A stretch of 64,000 nucleotides of DNA from Austropuccinia psidii (lineage: Eukaryota; Basidiomycota; Pucciniomycetes; Pucciniales; Sphaerophragmiaceae), in the NCBI GenBank assembly GCA_023105745.1, contig JALGQZ010000009.1, positions 42,217,359-42,281,358 on the forward strand, written 5' to 3'. Of the stretch, positions 50,993 to 64,000 are shown one piece after another. The first letter of the stretch is position 1, and every line of letters begins with the position of its first letter. The position numbers and the translations under genes are program-made. Under the pieces are notes generated by a model. That model ran no database searches. It was not told where the DNA came from and saw nothing but the letters and a program-made list of their open reading frames with translations.

Positions 50993-53900
50993 CTCTCTGA
51001 ATACAGCTGTATTTTATTGTATATTACTTCAAGTAGCTCAAAAGAGATAAAAAAAATTAAGTTTATAAAAAAAGAATAAAACTAAATATTTAACCGGGGA
51101 ATTGAGCTTGCAAGATGAATTGAACACAAAAAAGGATCAGATTCATTTTTTAACAATTAAAAAAACTCTAACTGAAGCTTGTGGTTTTCTCTAGCTATCT
51201 TGAAGTTAAGTATAAGCTTAAGAATATTTAAAGATGCTGAAAAATATCATTCAATGTGCTTTAATAAAGAATTAAATATACTTTTGAGACATATAAAACT
51301 GTTTTTCAAAACAGTATTAATTTTTTCTGTGAACGATGGAGATAATTTTAATCTATTACGATGTAAGTTAAATTTAAAAAACCGCATTTATAAGTTTTCC
51401 AATAAACGCAGGAGTTTCTTTAAAAAGCCAACTGATTGGAAAAAAGGAATTTAATGAGAATATCTTTATATACATAAATTTCTAATTTTTTGTTTGCTTC
51501 CAATACCCTATTCCAGCTCTTATTTGCAAATTCTTCTTCTTTATGTTTCTCTTAATTAAAATTTCGTCTTAAATTTCCTATTGAAGCTTTAAATATTTTC
51601 TGGTTTCATAAATTTGGAAATTATATCTTGATTATACTTCTAATGATTCCATCCTCTTCATGAAAAGTGGAGGTATAAAACAATCCTCATTTAATTAAGT
51701 ATATGAGTAGTGAAATACTAAATTTATGGATCTTAAACAGTCTTCAAAGAGATAATGGAACTATTTCAAAAATTATATGACCCATTCAACTACCCATATT
51801 CTATGCTTAATTTTTTGATTCATAAGGTATACTCGACATTAAGGAGTACTAATTCCTGCTAGTAAAATATTAATATTATCATACTATTATTCTTCCATTT
51901 AACAAATAATTACTTAATATATTCCAAAAGAACTAGTGAGTTTGATTTATAGTTATTTTGTAATATATGAGTTGCATTGCAATCCCTATAATGTACTCAG
52001 TATTTTTTCAAATATCAGATATCATTCAAGAAAGTCTCAATAGTAATAGTAATAATAATAGGGGGTCTCAAGCCTACCAAATACCAAGTTAAAGTAATTT
52101 TGGGTTTTTGAAAAATTTCAAGTTCAAAAACTCTGGTTTTTTGACTGGGTGATCCTGGATTTCAAAATTTTTCAAAAATACAGGATTACTGATTCCATTT
52201 TCAGGATTTTTAAGAACTTTAGTCACCTCAAGTTCTATTTCTTTGAAGAATTGATACAAACTCATTACAAATTACTTTCCCCTTAATCAATCATTAGCTG
52301 GTACTGTCACAGGAAATCCCTAACTTTGGGTTTATTTTATCCTTTTGACAAACATATCTAAAATTAATATATTATTATTCCACCACTCATCATTTATTAT
52401 CACAGAGTTAACTTGAATTTACTTTTAAAAAATATTAATTGGCTGAAGCAATATCAAAAACTCAACAAATACCTCATATAATTCTTAAAATCTAGCTCAA
52501 GATTATTATATATGTATAATAAATTGGTTAGAGATGAAATCCAATTATTCTTAATTCTTTGATAAAGGGATTTAAGAATATGTTGGAAGGTCCCTTTAGT
52601 TAAACAAGATTTATCTCAACTTCTGGCTCTTGAAGTGAACCAAAGTTCATGAAGAAATATAAAGATCAAAGAAGAACTTATTTGAGATTTCTAAAGAGCT
52701 AATAAGAAGGAATAAGAATTGGCAAACAAAAATTAAGCTCTACTGGAGAAGGTATGATAGAAAGATATCATGACAGAGTTATTAAAAAAATTGCCATTAT
52801 TGAATGAATATGTCCATTCTATAATGAAGTGGTGGATTTATTTGGAAAAAATCTAAATATCACTTCAATAACCAAATTTTGAGTCACAGAAGGATTACGC
52901 AACTCCATCTGACCAGGAACGACCAGAGCCCATCCAGGAGGCAGGTCAAAATATCTTGAATTCTTCACCAAAATTGGTTTCCTAATTCAGCTGAACCTAG
53001 CATATTTTACATAAGAATCTCACTTGAGAAGGATACTTATATTTGAGAATTAGTGTACAATTAGAATCTGGCTTACCAAGATGTGGCTAATTTATTCTAT
53101 AAATATTGCTTGTATTCAATAAGGAATCTACTTATATCAATCATCAAATATCAATAACCGAGATAACCTCCCCATTTATAATAATAAAAGACTGGGTAAC
53201 CTCGAAATCAATGTTAATAGTGATGGGAAAAAAAGGTAAATGAATTAATTTTCAACTGCATGTACAGATTTATTAGAAAGAAAGAAAAATAGTTGAACAT
53301 TACTTTCACTATTTATTCAAAATTTAATTTTAATGAAATCTATTAAACCAAATTACGTAACATAAAGGCAATTAGAGCTGGATGAGAGAAAATGGATTTA
53401 CATCAAATCGGGTTACATTAAGAAATGGTGAAGGAAATGATATCAAATTAGATTCATGTTTTTGCTTAATTGGAGAGGAACATTGAAGAGAATATTTCTG
53501 AGGAGAAAAATTAAGATTGAAAGCGTATTTTAAGAATACGATGCAATAAATAAGACATGGGTTTGAGAAAGAAGAATGTAATAGCGAGCTAAAAATAAAA
53601 GGAAAGAAAATTAAGATAGACCTCTAAATTGTTTTCCCGAACTCTTTAAGGATAATTTTTGAGCTGGAAAAGATTCTTTCTTTAACTGATAAGTAATCAT
53701 CCACAATTGCTATGAAATTTTGTCTCAGGGAATTTAAATTTTATTATGTGGAATTGATTAAAATATTTTAGAAAAAACTGATTAGGAAATTTTTGTTTTT
53801 TTGTGAATTCATTTGAGGGCCAAGGGGCTTGCTGAATCATACCAGGAGTCACTCCAAGATGGCTTAAGTTTCTCTATGGTTTGTTTAGGCTTTAATAAAT

Positions 53901-56900
53901 ACTTTTAAAGCTATAATTAAGTTTTGAATTGAGCTGTTTGAAGGATTTTTCCTCGTGTTTTTTTTAATTTTGTGAAAATAAAAATTCACATATATCTGGA
54001 TTCTTTTATTCAAATTTTCTCCATTTTTTCAATTTTATTCACAAAAAAACTCCAGATTATCTTAACTTTCTTTGATTCTTTTTGTGAATTTTTAATCAAA
54101 CTTCAAGCTCTTTCAGCTTACTTCAACTTTCTCTCAATCAATCAATTTATTTAATTGGAATTTTATTATTCTTATCTCTTTTTTCAAATTGAACTTCAAA
54201 TTTTATTCTCAAATCATTTGTAAATCCAATAAAAAAATTGAATTTTTCAATCTTATAGGATTGTTATTTTCATTTTACTAAATAACTAACTTCATCAAAA
54301 CCATTCATTTTTTCATTTTTATTTAGTTTTTTGGCTTTTAGCTTTCCCCCTTCAACATAATATTATTCAGGGTTTTTTTTTCTAAATCATCATTCTCCAA
54401 AATCACTTGAGCCTGATGTTTTTCAAATTGTTCTCTCCTATGAGCTTTTTTAATATTTCCAATTATCATAATCATTGCTTCTACCATCTCTCCCTTCAGT
54501 TTAACCAATTGGAACTCATACAAAACTAACTTATTTAACTATAAGGATCATTATTATACATTTGTTTTTTTATGTCATCATCATGATGAAAACTATTCTT
54601 TTGTCTTTTCAATAGGGCTGATTATGAAAATGAAGGATATTCCTTTGAATAAAAATCTTTCTTCTTATACTTAATTAAATTAATTAATAATAATTATTAT
54701 TATCTAATTTTTCAAATAATTATTCATTAAGCTTCTATATTTAAAATAGAAAAAAAATATTTGCCTTAATTATTTTTTGATTTTTTAGGGTGATGTTATT
54801 TTAGGGGTGAATTATATTTTGGGCTGGTATAAAATTCAACTCATATATTAATCACAACCATATTGTTTGAAATTGGAAAATTCAAATAAACTTCAACCAG
54901 ACATCAAGTTTCAATAAAAATTATGTAAATTTATCTAATTAGTGAAGGGTCATTACTCAGAAAATCCTATTCCATAGACAGTTGACGGAAGATAATACAA
55001 TCCAATAATAATCTAATGAAGAATAATATAATTCAGAAACTAGCCAGAAAATACAATTAACTAAGAAGGAAAAAGATTTTCTCAAGAAATTTAGCTTAAA
55101 AATTAATTAAGAGAAATGAATACTTCAGTATCCTTCATATAATATAAAAAAGGCCATCTTTCAGCCTGTGGCTCAAAACTAGAGAACACTCATGAAAACA
55201 AAATAACATAAGCCAATGATAAATAAAAATTCCCACCAAAAGTTACCTGAGGAAAAATAGCTCACAAAATAATCTAAAAGAAAGAGGAAAGTCACCTAAT
55301 TTCAAATATAAAACTCCCAGAAGCATAGAATAAGGAATAAAAAAGTTATTCCAGCTCAAAGATAGAACTGAGAAGAAACTTTAATTTTCACCTCTAATCT
55401 AATATTTATAGAAAGAGGCAGAACCAAATAGAATGGCTGTTCAAAATTTCTCTCAATTAGGGCTATCAAAAGGTACTACCCAAATTGGGCTAGAAACAAA
55501 ATTCAAGAAGTTAAAGCCAACCATATGGCAAATAATGAAAAATGAAATATTCACATCTCATCTAGCTTCCACAGCTTTAGTATGAGATAACTAAATTTGG
55601 GTATTTTTTGTAAGAGAAGGATCTTGGTTATATAATGGTACCCTCCATAACCCTTTATCACCTCTGAAACAAAAAGTTCTCAAGGATAATAATTTATTAC
55701 AGTAGTGATCAAAAATACAAATTTAAATAATGGATTTTGATACGTGTGTATCTTTTCCATAATGAATTTGAATAATAAAGAATGAGTAACAATTTTGTAG
55801 GAGTAATCAAGGGATAAAAAGTGAGCCACTTTTTGACTCTCTATGTTTAAAGCTGAAAAGGTTATGGTATTTTTAAGGTAAAGATCGCACAATATTGGAA
55901 AAAAACCAAAAAAGTGGGCTAGTCTCTAACACCAACAAATATGAGGTTTAAACACCAAGAAAAGGGGTTTTTATACTTTTATACCTCATATTATGACCAA
56001 TATGTTGTCTATTTATTCATTCTGTACAGCTTTCTATGTGACTGGCCTGTCAGAACATTCCTGTGAGGACCCCAGAGCAAGCTTTTCAGTCCGTATTGAG
56101 GAAAAGTAGCCAGATATGAGCTCAATAGGAGTAATAAATGACTTTGGAAGCCAAAAGCCAACACTCTCAAGTGAAAAAATATTCACTCGTTATACATGGT
56201 GAGGAGAAGAGGTCCTTCCACCCCTCTTCAGGATAAAAAGGGACCTTCCTCTACCCAAAATACGAATCCCTCTACTTCTCTTAAATTCATACATAGTAAA
56301 ATTGTTTACAGAAAAATACACTCTTGGAAAATAATCAGTTATAATTATAGGGCTTATTATTGTAGTTATTATTGTAGTTATCCAATTTATAAGCGCTGAA
56401 TCTTGGGATTTCAGAATTGCTCATCACCAAGATAGCTCTATGGTAAAGCCCCAATGACTTTCAATTAATATTTTAAACTACTCATATATGTTTCACAGTC
56501 ACATCTAAATCTTATAACCACTATTTATTAGATTCATTATAGAATCAACCTGGCACCATCAATATTTAATTAAAACTCCACCATTGAGTACCCATTACAA
56601 AAAATATACTCTAATTGATTCAGGCACTCCTTCAATATTACCAGTTCTCATTTAATAAGTCTCCTAGCTAAATAATAACTTATGATTGTGTGTTTAGTCA
56701 TATTTCAAAGATATAGCTAACAAGAAAGATCTTTTAGGTTTAAGTATGGAAGGGATCTGTCTCATAAATATTGGAAGGAATATATTCAAAAAACCTTATT
56801 AAATATGAAAGAAATTGAGTAAAATGATATTTAATCTAATAATATTTATAAAGTGATTTTTGATTTATTCTATCAAGAATTAATATTTCATGAAAAATGG

Positions 56901-59900
56901 CCAGAAAAGATACAGCTCTTCTTACTGAAGAAAAATTTCCAAGCTCCATTGATAGTGAATGGAACTATCAAAATTATTTTAAGAGTTTCTTTAATGTTTC
57001 CAGAAAAAAAAACAGGAGCTATAATAATGTTCATTTAATAAATAAAAGTGTTAATTATTGATATGATGGTATCTTTTAATCAATTAAAAACAGAATTTCA
57101 AAGAATTTCGACCAAATTTTGATACTCTGGTAATGTGCTTCATCTTACTTAACTTCAATTAAAACTGGAATAATCAAGACTACCAAGCATAAGAATCACA
57201 GAAGTAGCCATAAAATCAAACAAAAGATGATCCAGTTACTCATATTGGTTTTTAATTTCAAATTTTTCAAAAAATCTTTAATTTTGATAATAATTTCCTA
57301 TAATGAACATCTGAAGAAGTTGAAAATAAAACTTGATATTGAAAAATTAGAACTAAATAAGACTTTACAAACTTAAGAAGATGAAATAAAACTTTAAATA
57401 GTCTTTGTTTTTTTATCTTATTTTTCTACAAATCTCCTAATTATTGGTCAAAAAAAAACAGAAAGATTCATTTTAAAGCTATAAATTTTTCATTATATGT
57501 ATTCTATTTCATAAATGGTATACTAGAAAGAGATTCCTGGTTTTAATGATCTCTTTTAAAACAAATTTATTTGAAGCTTGTCACTAATTGAAGAGATCTG
57601 TATAATATTATCATACACATCCTAATTATCATTGTGATTTTCTTAAATTTTTCAAATTTGATAAATTATTGAAAAATTCAATCATTTCTAGTTATACCAT
57701 TTTAATTTCAAAGGATTTACCCTTTCCCCTATATTCAACAGATCACTCCAATTAGTATTATTTGGCTCAGGTGGCTCTTCATGAAATAAATATTACCAAA
57801 AACCATTTCCTGTAAATATATTATCTAAGTTTACACAGTAAGCTACCCAGGTTACAAACCATCTGCCTCATCATCCATAGGATAAATAATTCTCCAAAGT
57901 TTATACCACTTTCCTTCAATATCCAAATTGCATCATTTATTCACACTATTTATCCCAAAATTCAAATTTTGATATCTATTTCATAAACTTTATTTGCCAT
58001 ATGTACTTAACATACTGGGACATTCTATTTATATCTTGTATACAAAGAATCAAAAAAAGATGTTGATATTTTAAATATATCTTCTTGGGGGACTTTTCTA
58101 TCTTCGTATGCAATGCAAGTTGAAATTTCGAAAAGAGAAAATTCATAGCTACATAAAGTATTAATTCTTGAGTATATATAACTAAGTCAACCTGGAATTG
58201 ATTTTTCATTTTTTCATTATGTTTGTGGAAAACACAAATTCTTTTAAAAGGAAAATATGCTTCCCCATCTTTGGATTTTATCTTTTAAAACACTATCAGA
58301 ATTCCATATATAATACTAATGAAGCCATTATAGCCGTAAACTTGAGTAAATATCGAAAATTCATCCCTTTGAATGGAATCTCTCCCTTTATTAATCTTTT
58401 TTTAAGATTTACCAAGCTTGGAATAAGCATACATGTACATAATACTATGGAACCTTTTATTACCACTTCAAAATATCTAATATTTCCCAGTTCAGAAACA
58501 TTATAGTTTCTAACCAGTCCTAATGAATCAATTTTTATTTGAATTAATTCCTCTTTCTGCTTTAAGATAGGTTTATATTAAAATAATTTTTCATCCTAAA
58601 TTATTGGATCTGAACCTATACAAGGGGCACAATTTTTACAGAATAAAGAAATGAGCTTACCATTTTTGGATTGTTTGGATATATTTTATCTTTATAGTAA
58701 TGGTTCAGGATTAGATCTTAATAGCCTAATATACCTTCCTGAATAAATCTGATATAATATTAAATCTTGAAGTTTCTTTCCTCTTCATATTCCTATATTT
58801 GATATTACAGAATTTGGTACTACAGAGGTCTGTGACAAGCTTTTATTTGTGACTTTTAATTGAAGCTAAAGAGGTAAAATGTTTTGAAAATTATATTTGA
58901 AATTATTTGAGATTACTGAAAGATGTTGTGTCAGAGAGTTTATAGAATATATGTGTTATTTGGGAGCTAAAGCTTGGAAATAGTCACCCAAAATGCTAGG
59001 TTTCTTCTACCTTCAATACCATGACTAATGAGTTTTAAAATTTCCCGAATCCAAACTTTAAGTTTGGATTTCCAAAATAAAAGAAATCAAATGTGGAATC
59101 TGGATGAAAACAATTAAAAATGGGTAATTCAGGATTCTTAGGCTCGAAACCCCATTAGAAAATTTTTGAACCAAAACAATCTTAAAGGATTTAAATTAAT
59201 CGCTTGAATTTGAAATATTTCAATAATTAATTTATCTTCAATTTATTTTCACAAATAATTTCATTCCACAAAGTCTCGTAAATCTTCTTCATAAGTTCAA
59301 ACAATGATTGCTAAAAAAACTTGAATTTCTATCTCACAAAAACTCAAAAAATGATTTATTTAATGGGCTGATTGATTGATTAATTTTAAATAAAAAATAT
59401 GAAAACAAAATGAAATAAATTTGAAATTTTTTCAATCAGTTAAAAATTGGATTATCTGAAAGGATTTAATTTTCAAAGAAAGAATTAAAAACTAAATATC
59501 TTTCAAAATCAAAAGAAATCCTAATGATAGTAAATAATCTTTCATCTTTTCTTTTAGTCAAAATGAAAATTTTGATTGTTTTTTGGATTTAATATCCTTT
59601 AAACATGAATAAATTTAACAGAATTAACCATTATATTTTATATATGCATATACATAAAGACCAATCATGTGAGCCTGTGAGGTATGTATGACATACCAAT
59701 AAGGCCAAAAGTAACATTTTTTGAATTTTCTTTAGTAAAAAGAATAACTTGTAAAATGCTTTTGAAAAAATAATAATGTAAAATTACTATGAATTTCTTT
59801 TGGATAAACAAAGTTATAGTTAGTATGCCATTTTTGGATTTTGCACCAAAAATAACCTAGGGTAATCATAGGTTGTAATACCCAAAATTGGTTATTTTTT

Positions 59901-60299
59901 CTGTTATTAGAAGATTTAATAACCTAAAAGTAAATTTAAAGAGCTTTAAAAAAAATTGTTGAAAATTTTTAATTGTTAATTTTAAGTTACATAAGTTTCA
60001 TGTAAGCTTACAATTTTTTTTTTACAATTAAGGTGTGGTGTTTATTTAATGAATTTGCTAAAGAGTTTCCATACAGGAGGTAAGTCATGTGTGAGCTCCA
60101 TCAAAATTGGTTTAAATTTAGGGGAGTGATATTTCCATGCCTCAGCCTAAAATTTATGCCTACGTCTATGCATAAAATTGTGGATTCAGATACCCCTTCA
60201 CGCCTTTCATGGATGTTGTTTGCTAAATCCACACCAAATAAGATGTTGATAAGTTGTTTATCTAAGAAATTTGACCAAAAACTCTAAAATGAAAAAATG
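50993..60299. other. AT-rich intergenic DNA, no supported gene
   Basis: About 9.3 kb with only short ORFs (for example 51179-51454 and 58198-58506 on plus) and no family motifs. A Ser/Pro-rich start at 56196-56399 could be a first exon but has no convincing continuation. The region downstream of the MULE gene (about 59650-60299) should contain its terminal repeat, which I could not identify. Confidence 0.45.
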
Positions 60300-63200
60300 C
60301 TATATACAAGTGATCTGTCTACATTTGAGGAATAATTTTATTGATGAGTAATATACTCTTCTCCAATTTGAAGCTGATTGATGTGAATGTTCCCCGGGCC
60401 ACTGCGGTGGCAATTTGGGAAGAGGTAAGTTGCCTATCTCATGTTCATTGAAAATGATGCGTATCCAATGATTACCATTTATGTGACCTAGGGAGATTGG
60501 ATGCATAATTGAAACTCCACATGGACTGCATAGGGTTGGAAGGAATTTCTGTGGTGGGAAGTTCTGCCAATCTGGATGGAAAAATAAAAATGGGCGCTTA
60601 TATGTATTTGTAAATAGTGGTCCATTATCCCATTTACTTAACCAGCTATCAATCCTTGTAATAGCTGTAGCCATCAGATTATCTCTTATATTATCCATTT
60701 TCACTGCTCCTCCCAATATTTGGCTGTAATAAGTGTGATTCCTCTTAATTTCTTCTATCAAATATTGTCTCACTTCTCTCCAGCTCTTTTCCTTTTGTGG
60801 GATTGAAAGTGACAATCCTTTTGCCACTGCATGGAATCCACAATTCCTACCTGCAGGAGGATTAAAAAGTTTCTCAATGAACTTGTGCATGAAAGGTGGC
60901 TGTATCTGATCAATATAGAAAGTCTTTGAAAAGGAGGTTATTTTTCAGTTATTCATTTGCATATAGAATTTTATCCACTCACTGGTTCTTCCAAACAATT
61001 TGAATTATTTTGGGGTCTCAAGTTTATTTCCAATTTTCCTATATCATTTAATAATTTTCTTTTTCTTTTTGTGGTAGTTTCATCATCTTGGCTTGCCTCT
61101 TTTTGCATCAAATAGAGATTTTCCCCCCTCATAAATTGAGCTTTGGGACCAATAGTAGCTCTGTGCATCTTTTTAAGAAATATTTTGTGTGGATTCAGGA
61201 TATCCTGCTTGATTTCAAACTTGGATGGAAGCCTTTTGGTAGACTTTACCCTTTTCCTTTTTAGTAATGGCCTACCACGTGAAATTAAAGCCTTTTCGGG
61301 GTGACAAAGATTAATGGTTGTGTATTGAAAGCTAAGTAGCTCCTGAATTTGCTTGATCAATTTTTTTTGTAATGGTATTTCATGTTCATCAATCTCCTTT
61401 TCAATCTTTTCCATTTGTTGTTTCAAATTCCAATGTGAAGTAGAATCATGGTCCTGTTAAACTTGATTTTAGCATTACTACAATCACACATATCAGAAAT
61501 AAGATGCCACCTACTTCAAGAGGATTATAAAGTAGATTCCATTGTGGATGAAAATCTTCACTTCCAATGTAGCCTTTAGTATTAAGAAGTTTCTCAATTT
61601 CATGTGAGCAAGGAATCCCCATGCCATTAGTTAGTGTTTTGGAGCATGGCTGAAGATTTGGTTGGTGTTTGAGCTTTTGAAATTGGTCTTCAATAATTTT
61701 TATTGCTTTGATTGATATAGTGCCAAGTAGCTGCTTGAAAGGTGGGGAAACATCAGTCAAGTTGCGTACTCTTTCTTTTCCCATAGTATGGTGAATATGT
61801 TTCAATTGAATATCAATTGCTGTTTTGAAATTTTGGAATACTGTAGAGAGCTCTCCATTAGAATTGTTAATAAATGATTTTATGTAGGAGTGTGCAGATT
61901 CAAAACGGGAGCTGGCTTGATTTCCTAGGTAAGGATGCTTGCTTGCCCCAGCAGTGACAAACTTTTTCTTGAATGGGAGTAGGTTGTTTGAAATATATGC
62001 CCATGCTCCTGAGTAATCTTTTGACTTCTCTTTGATTTTTTCAAGATTGTTCTCATATTCCACAGTTGACTTGGAACTGACCAGTAGGTTCCAGGATGTC
62101 TGATAATCCTTCCAATAATCATCTTGAAAATATTTGCGACAATTTTGGATAAGGTTTTTGCTGATGTGCCATGTGCAATAATTATGGATTGAGCTAGGAA
62201 AGACCAATTCACTGGCCATCTTCAGAGCTGGCTCACAATTTGTGATAATAACCTTGGAAATTCTGGGTGGCTGAAATAACATTTTGACTTCTTGAAGGGC
62301 CCATATGTATCCATCATTATTTTCCTGTTTCATGTAGCAAAAGGCTAATGGGAAGGTGTGTCCAGTTGCAGTTTGGCCAACCATGTGAAAAAGTGGCAAA
62401 TTGTACTTGCATGTCCGGTAAGTGGCATCAATCAATATCACGTGGTGGTTTATATGACCTAATTCAATGGAGGCTGGGTGTGCAAAGAATAGGTTGGTAA
62501 TATTTCCATTTATATTAATTTTATTACTATGAATCCAATTGCTCTCTTTCAGAAGACGTATTAGATATTCCAGTTGAGATTGACCATTCCTTTCCTTGAT
62601 TGATAGATGTCCTTTGTAGTTATACAGAGTTCTGCTAGTGGGACAGGTATTTCCTTGGGCATAAAGCTGGCTTAAAATCTGATTAGGATGGACATTTGCC
62701 TTCATCAATCCTTCAACTTGCACAAGTTCTTTTTCATTAAGCCAACAATTAATGGGATGTACTGATGGGGTTGTAGAGGGTGGATGATTGTGCAGAATTT
62801 CTAGTGGGACTAAAACCCAATAGCCAGATCTGGTGAGGTGAATTGTGTGAACTTCCTCAGAATTGATATCACCTTAATGGTAAGAACCTAGTAAATACGT
62901 ACAGTATATTTGATGACTTACTCAGAGCAGGAATAGAGCCTCTGAGCCTAAACTTGCATCCACATTTTTTTGTTGTTGACTGCCTCTGGGTAGGTCCTTT
63001 AAGGTTTATATATTCACCATATTGGTCACATGCCAAGTAAACGTTCTTCCCTTGGTGAGAATTTTTCTTTGTTAATGCATAGCCATGAATTTTAGCCCAA
63101 TTTTGTGCAAACTGAATGAGGGTATCTACATCATTGAACCTTGCAAATGGAGGTGGTTCTAATTTCACTATATAGTTATTAAAATCAGTAAAAGTGTAGT

Positions 63201-63415
63201 GGATGAATGGAAATATATGTAAGCTTACATCCAGTGTAGTAATCATATTTATCTGGGTCAGTAATGAGAGGGAATTCTTCTTTAGGGACCAAAAAAGCAG
63301 GTGTGCAATGAGGAGTGGCCTGTATAGATGCTTTTATTTCTTCAATATCACCTTTGAACTGAGTTGTCCCAGATTCATGAATATTCAGCGCTTCAATGGG
63401 TTGTAACAATTCCAT
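60300..63415 (-). CDS. Mutator-like (MULE) transposase with C-terminal OTU cysteine-protease domain, five exons
   Basis: A transposase of a Mutator-type DNA element. Exons (minus): 63229-63415, 62922-63167, 61515-62872, 60983-61453, 60300-60905; all introns GT-AG, 49-77 bp. The exons sum to exactly 956 codons without a break. FAR1/WRKY-type zinc ligands: C109, C131 or C133, H172, H174. MULE core: D293 (LIDATY), position 356 (ITNCEPAL, Asn where the second catalytic Asp is usual), C377/H380, E469. SWIM-like C554 and C566-S-H. A basic linker follows (about 598-754). OTU-like domain: C776 (GRNCGFHAVA) and H900 (NGNHWIRI), with the usual spacing of about 120. The start is the first ATG, and the frame is open upstream to 63511. 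Possibly recently active or domesticated; the Asn casts doubt on activity. Confidence 0.8.
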
Positions 63416-64000
63416 TCTAGATGTCAAGCATTCAGGTGGTGGAAGGTTGTGGGGCTTCAAGGTTTTCCTGGGTGTTAATATAGTATTTTGAGAAGGATAT
63501 GAGCACTCTGATTAATTATAATGGACTGGATGAGTATCAAATTGGGAGTAATCAGGCTCAAAGTGAAAGATAGGGGACATAAGGGGGTAGATGACCAAAC
63601 TATTTGAAACAATTGACATGTTTAAGAAATAGCAGTCTAAAAAGGATTTTTGGTATAATATAGATTGATATGAATAGCTTAAAAGTCTTGTAATAATGAT
63701 GGAATTTATATATTTTGTAAGAGAGGAACACCTTTCCAATTCTTTCACACTGATATTGGCGACTTGTGGTTAGAGTGAGAATAATTTTTCAATAGAATTT
63801 TTGAGAAAATTGTGATTATTCATGATTTGAATGAAGAGTTATTTGGTCTTTCCAATCGAATCAACCAACATCTGGATAGAAAAATAGAATCATACTAGAA
63901 TTGATTGTGGGATAAAGGTCTATTCCAAGGGAGCTTTTGTTTGAGTCTTTCCAGGAACAAGAAAAGATAGATTTCTGAACACATCAAAATACACTTGGAA
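63416..64000 (-). other. upstream region of the MULE gene with an in-frame extension
   Basis: The first-exon frame stays open to 63511, meets UAA at 63512-63514, and is open again upstream (63515 to about 63748, including several Met codons). This could be a longer ancestral first exon cut by one nonsense change, or chance. The rest to the window end shows nothing I can name; the MULE left terminal repeat should lie here or beyond. Confidence 0.35.

Overview
The window looks like nuclear DNA of a rust fungus (Pucciniales). It is AT-rich, has short introns (about 50-130 bp), carries one clear housekeeping gene (enolase, ten exons), and is otherwise dominated by transposable elements. The Gypsy proteins resemble those I remember as very abundant in Austropuccinia psidii (myrtle rust). 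That species call is from memory and was not searched.

Layout. Positions 1-8.2 kb are AT-rich DNA with no gene I can support. From about 8.2 to 43.6 kb there is a nest of transposable elements. The host is a degenerate hAT DNA transposon on the + strand (coding remnants 9393-10907 and 42602-43040). An LTR, now solo, inserted into it (10908-11770 plus 41672-42601, flanks AAAAT/ACAAT). A Ty3/Gypsy chromovirus, called family M here (minus strand, target-site duplication AATGG), inserted into that LTR. M is now a tandem array LTR-internal-LTR-internal-LTR (11776-41666). A second Gypsy element, family P (plus strand, 24173-34239, target-site duplication GGAAT), inserted into the pol gene of M. The same P insertion junction occurs in both M units, so the M unit was duplicated after P arrived, most simply by unequal crossing-over between LTRs. 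The left copy then lost about 8.7 kb, leaving only the P 3' LTR and 147 bp of P pol. Removing the 31.7-kb insertion and one target-site copy restores the hAT reading frame across the gap, which confirms the nesting order.

The Gypsy elements carry gag (with CCHC zinc knuckle), protease, reverse transcriptase, RNase H, integrase and a C-terminal chromodomain-like segment. All copies are damaged by nonsense codons or truncation. Both families share an unusual 5' architecture: a small leader exon with splice signals and, overlapping gag in the +1 frame, a conserved second reading frame. In P the leader exon splices exactly in frame into that second frame, which then ends in an ATGA stop/start overlap with the gag-pol frame.

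About 300 bp beyond the hAT remnant lies enolase (43949-46041, minus strand). Its ten exons sum to exactly 453 codons and all catalytic residues fall at yeast-enolase numbering. From 46.1 to 60.3 kb the DNA is AT-rich and almost empty, with one possible isolated terminal exon at 50799-50864. The right end (60300-63415, minus strand) holds a five-exon Mutator-like (MULE) transposase gene of 955 codons. It has an N-terminal FAR1/WRKY-type zinc-binding region and a C-terminal OTU-type cysteine protease domain. Its frame is fully open, but the second catalytic Asp of the transposase is Asn.
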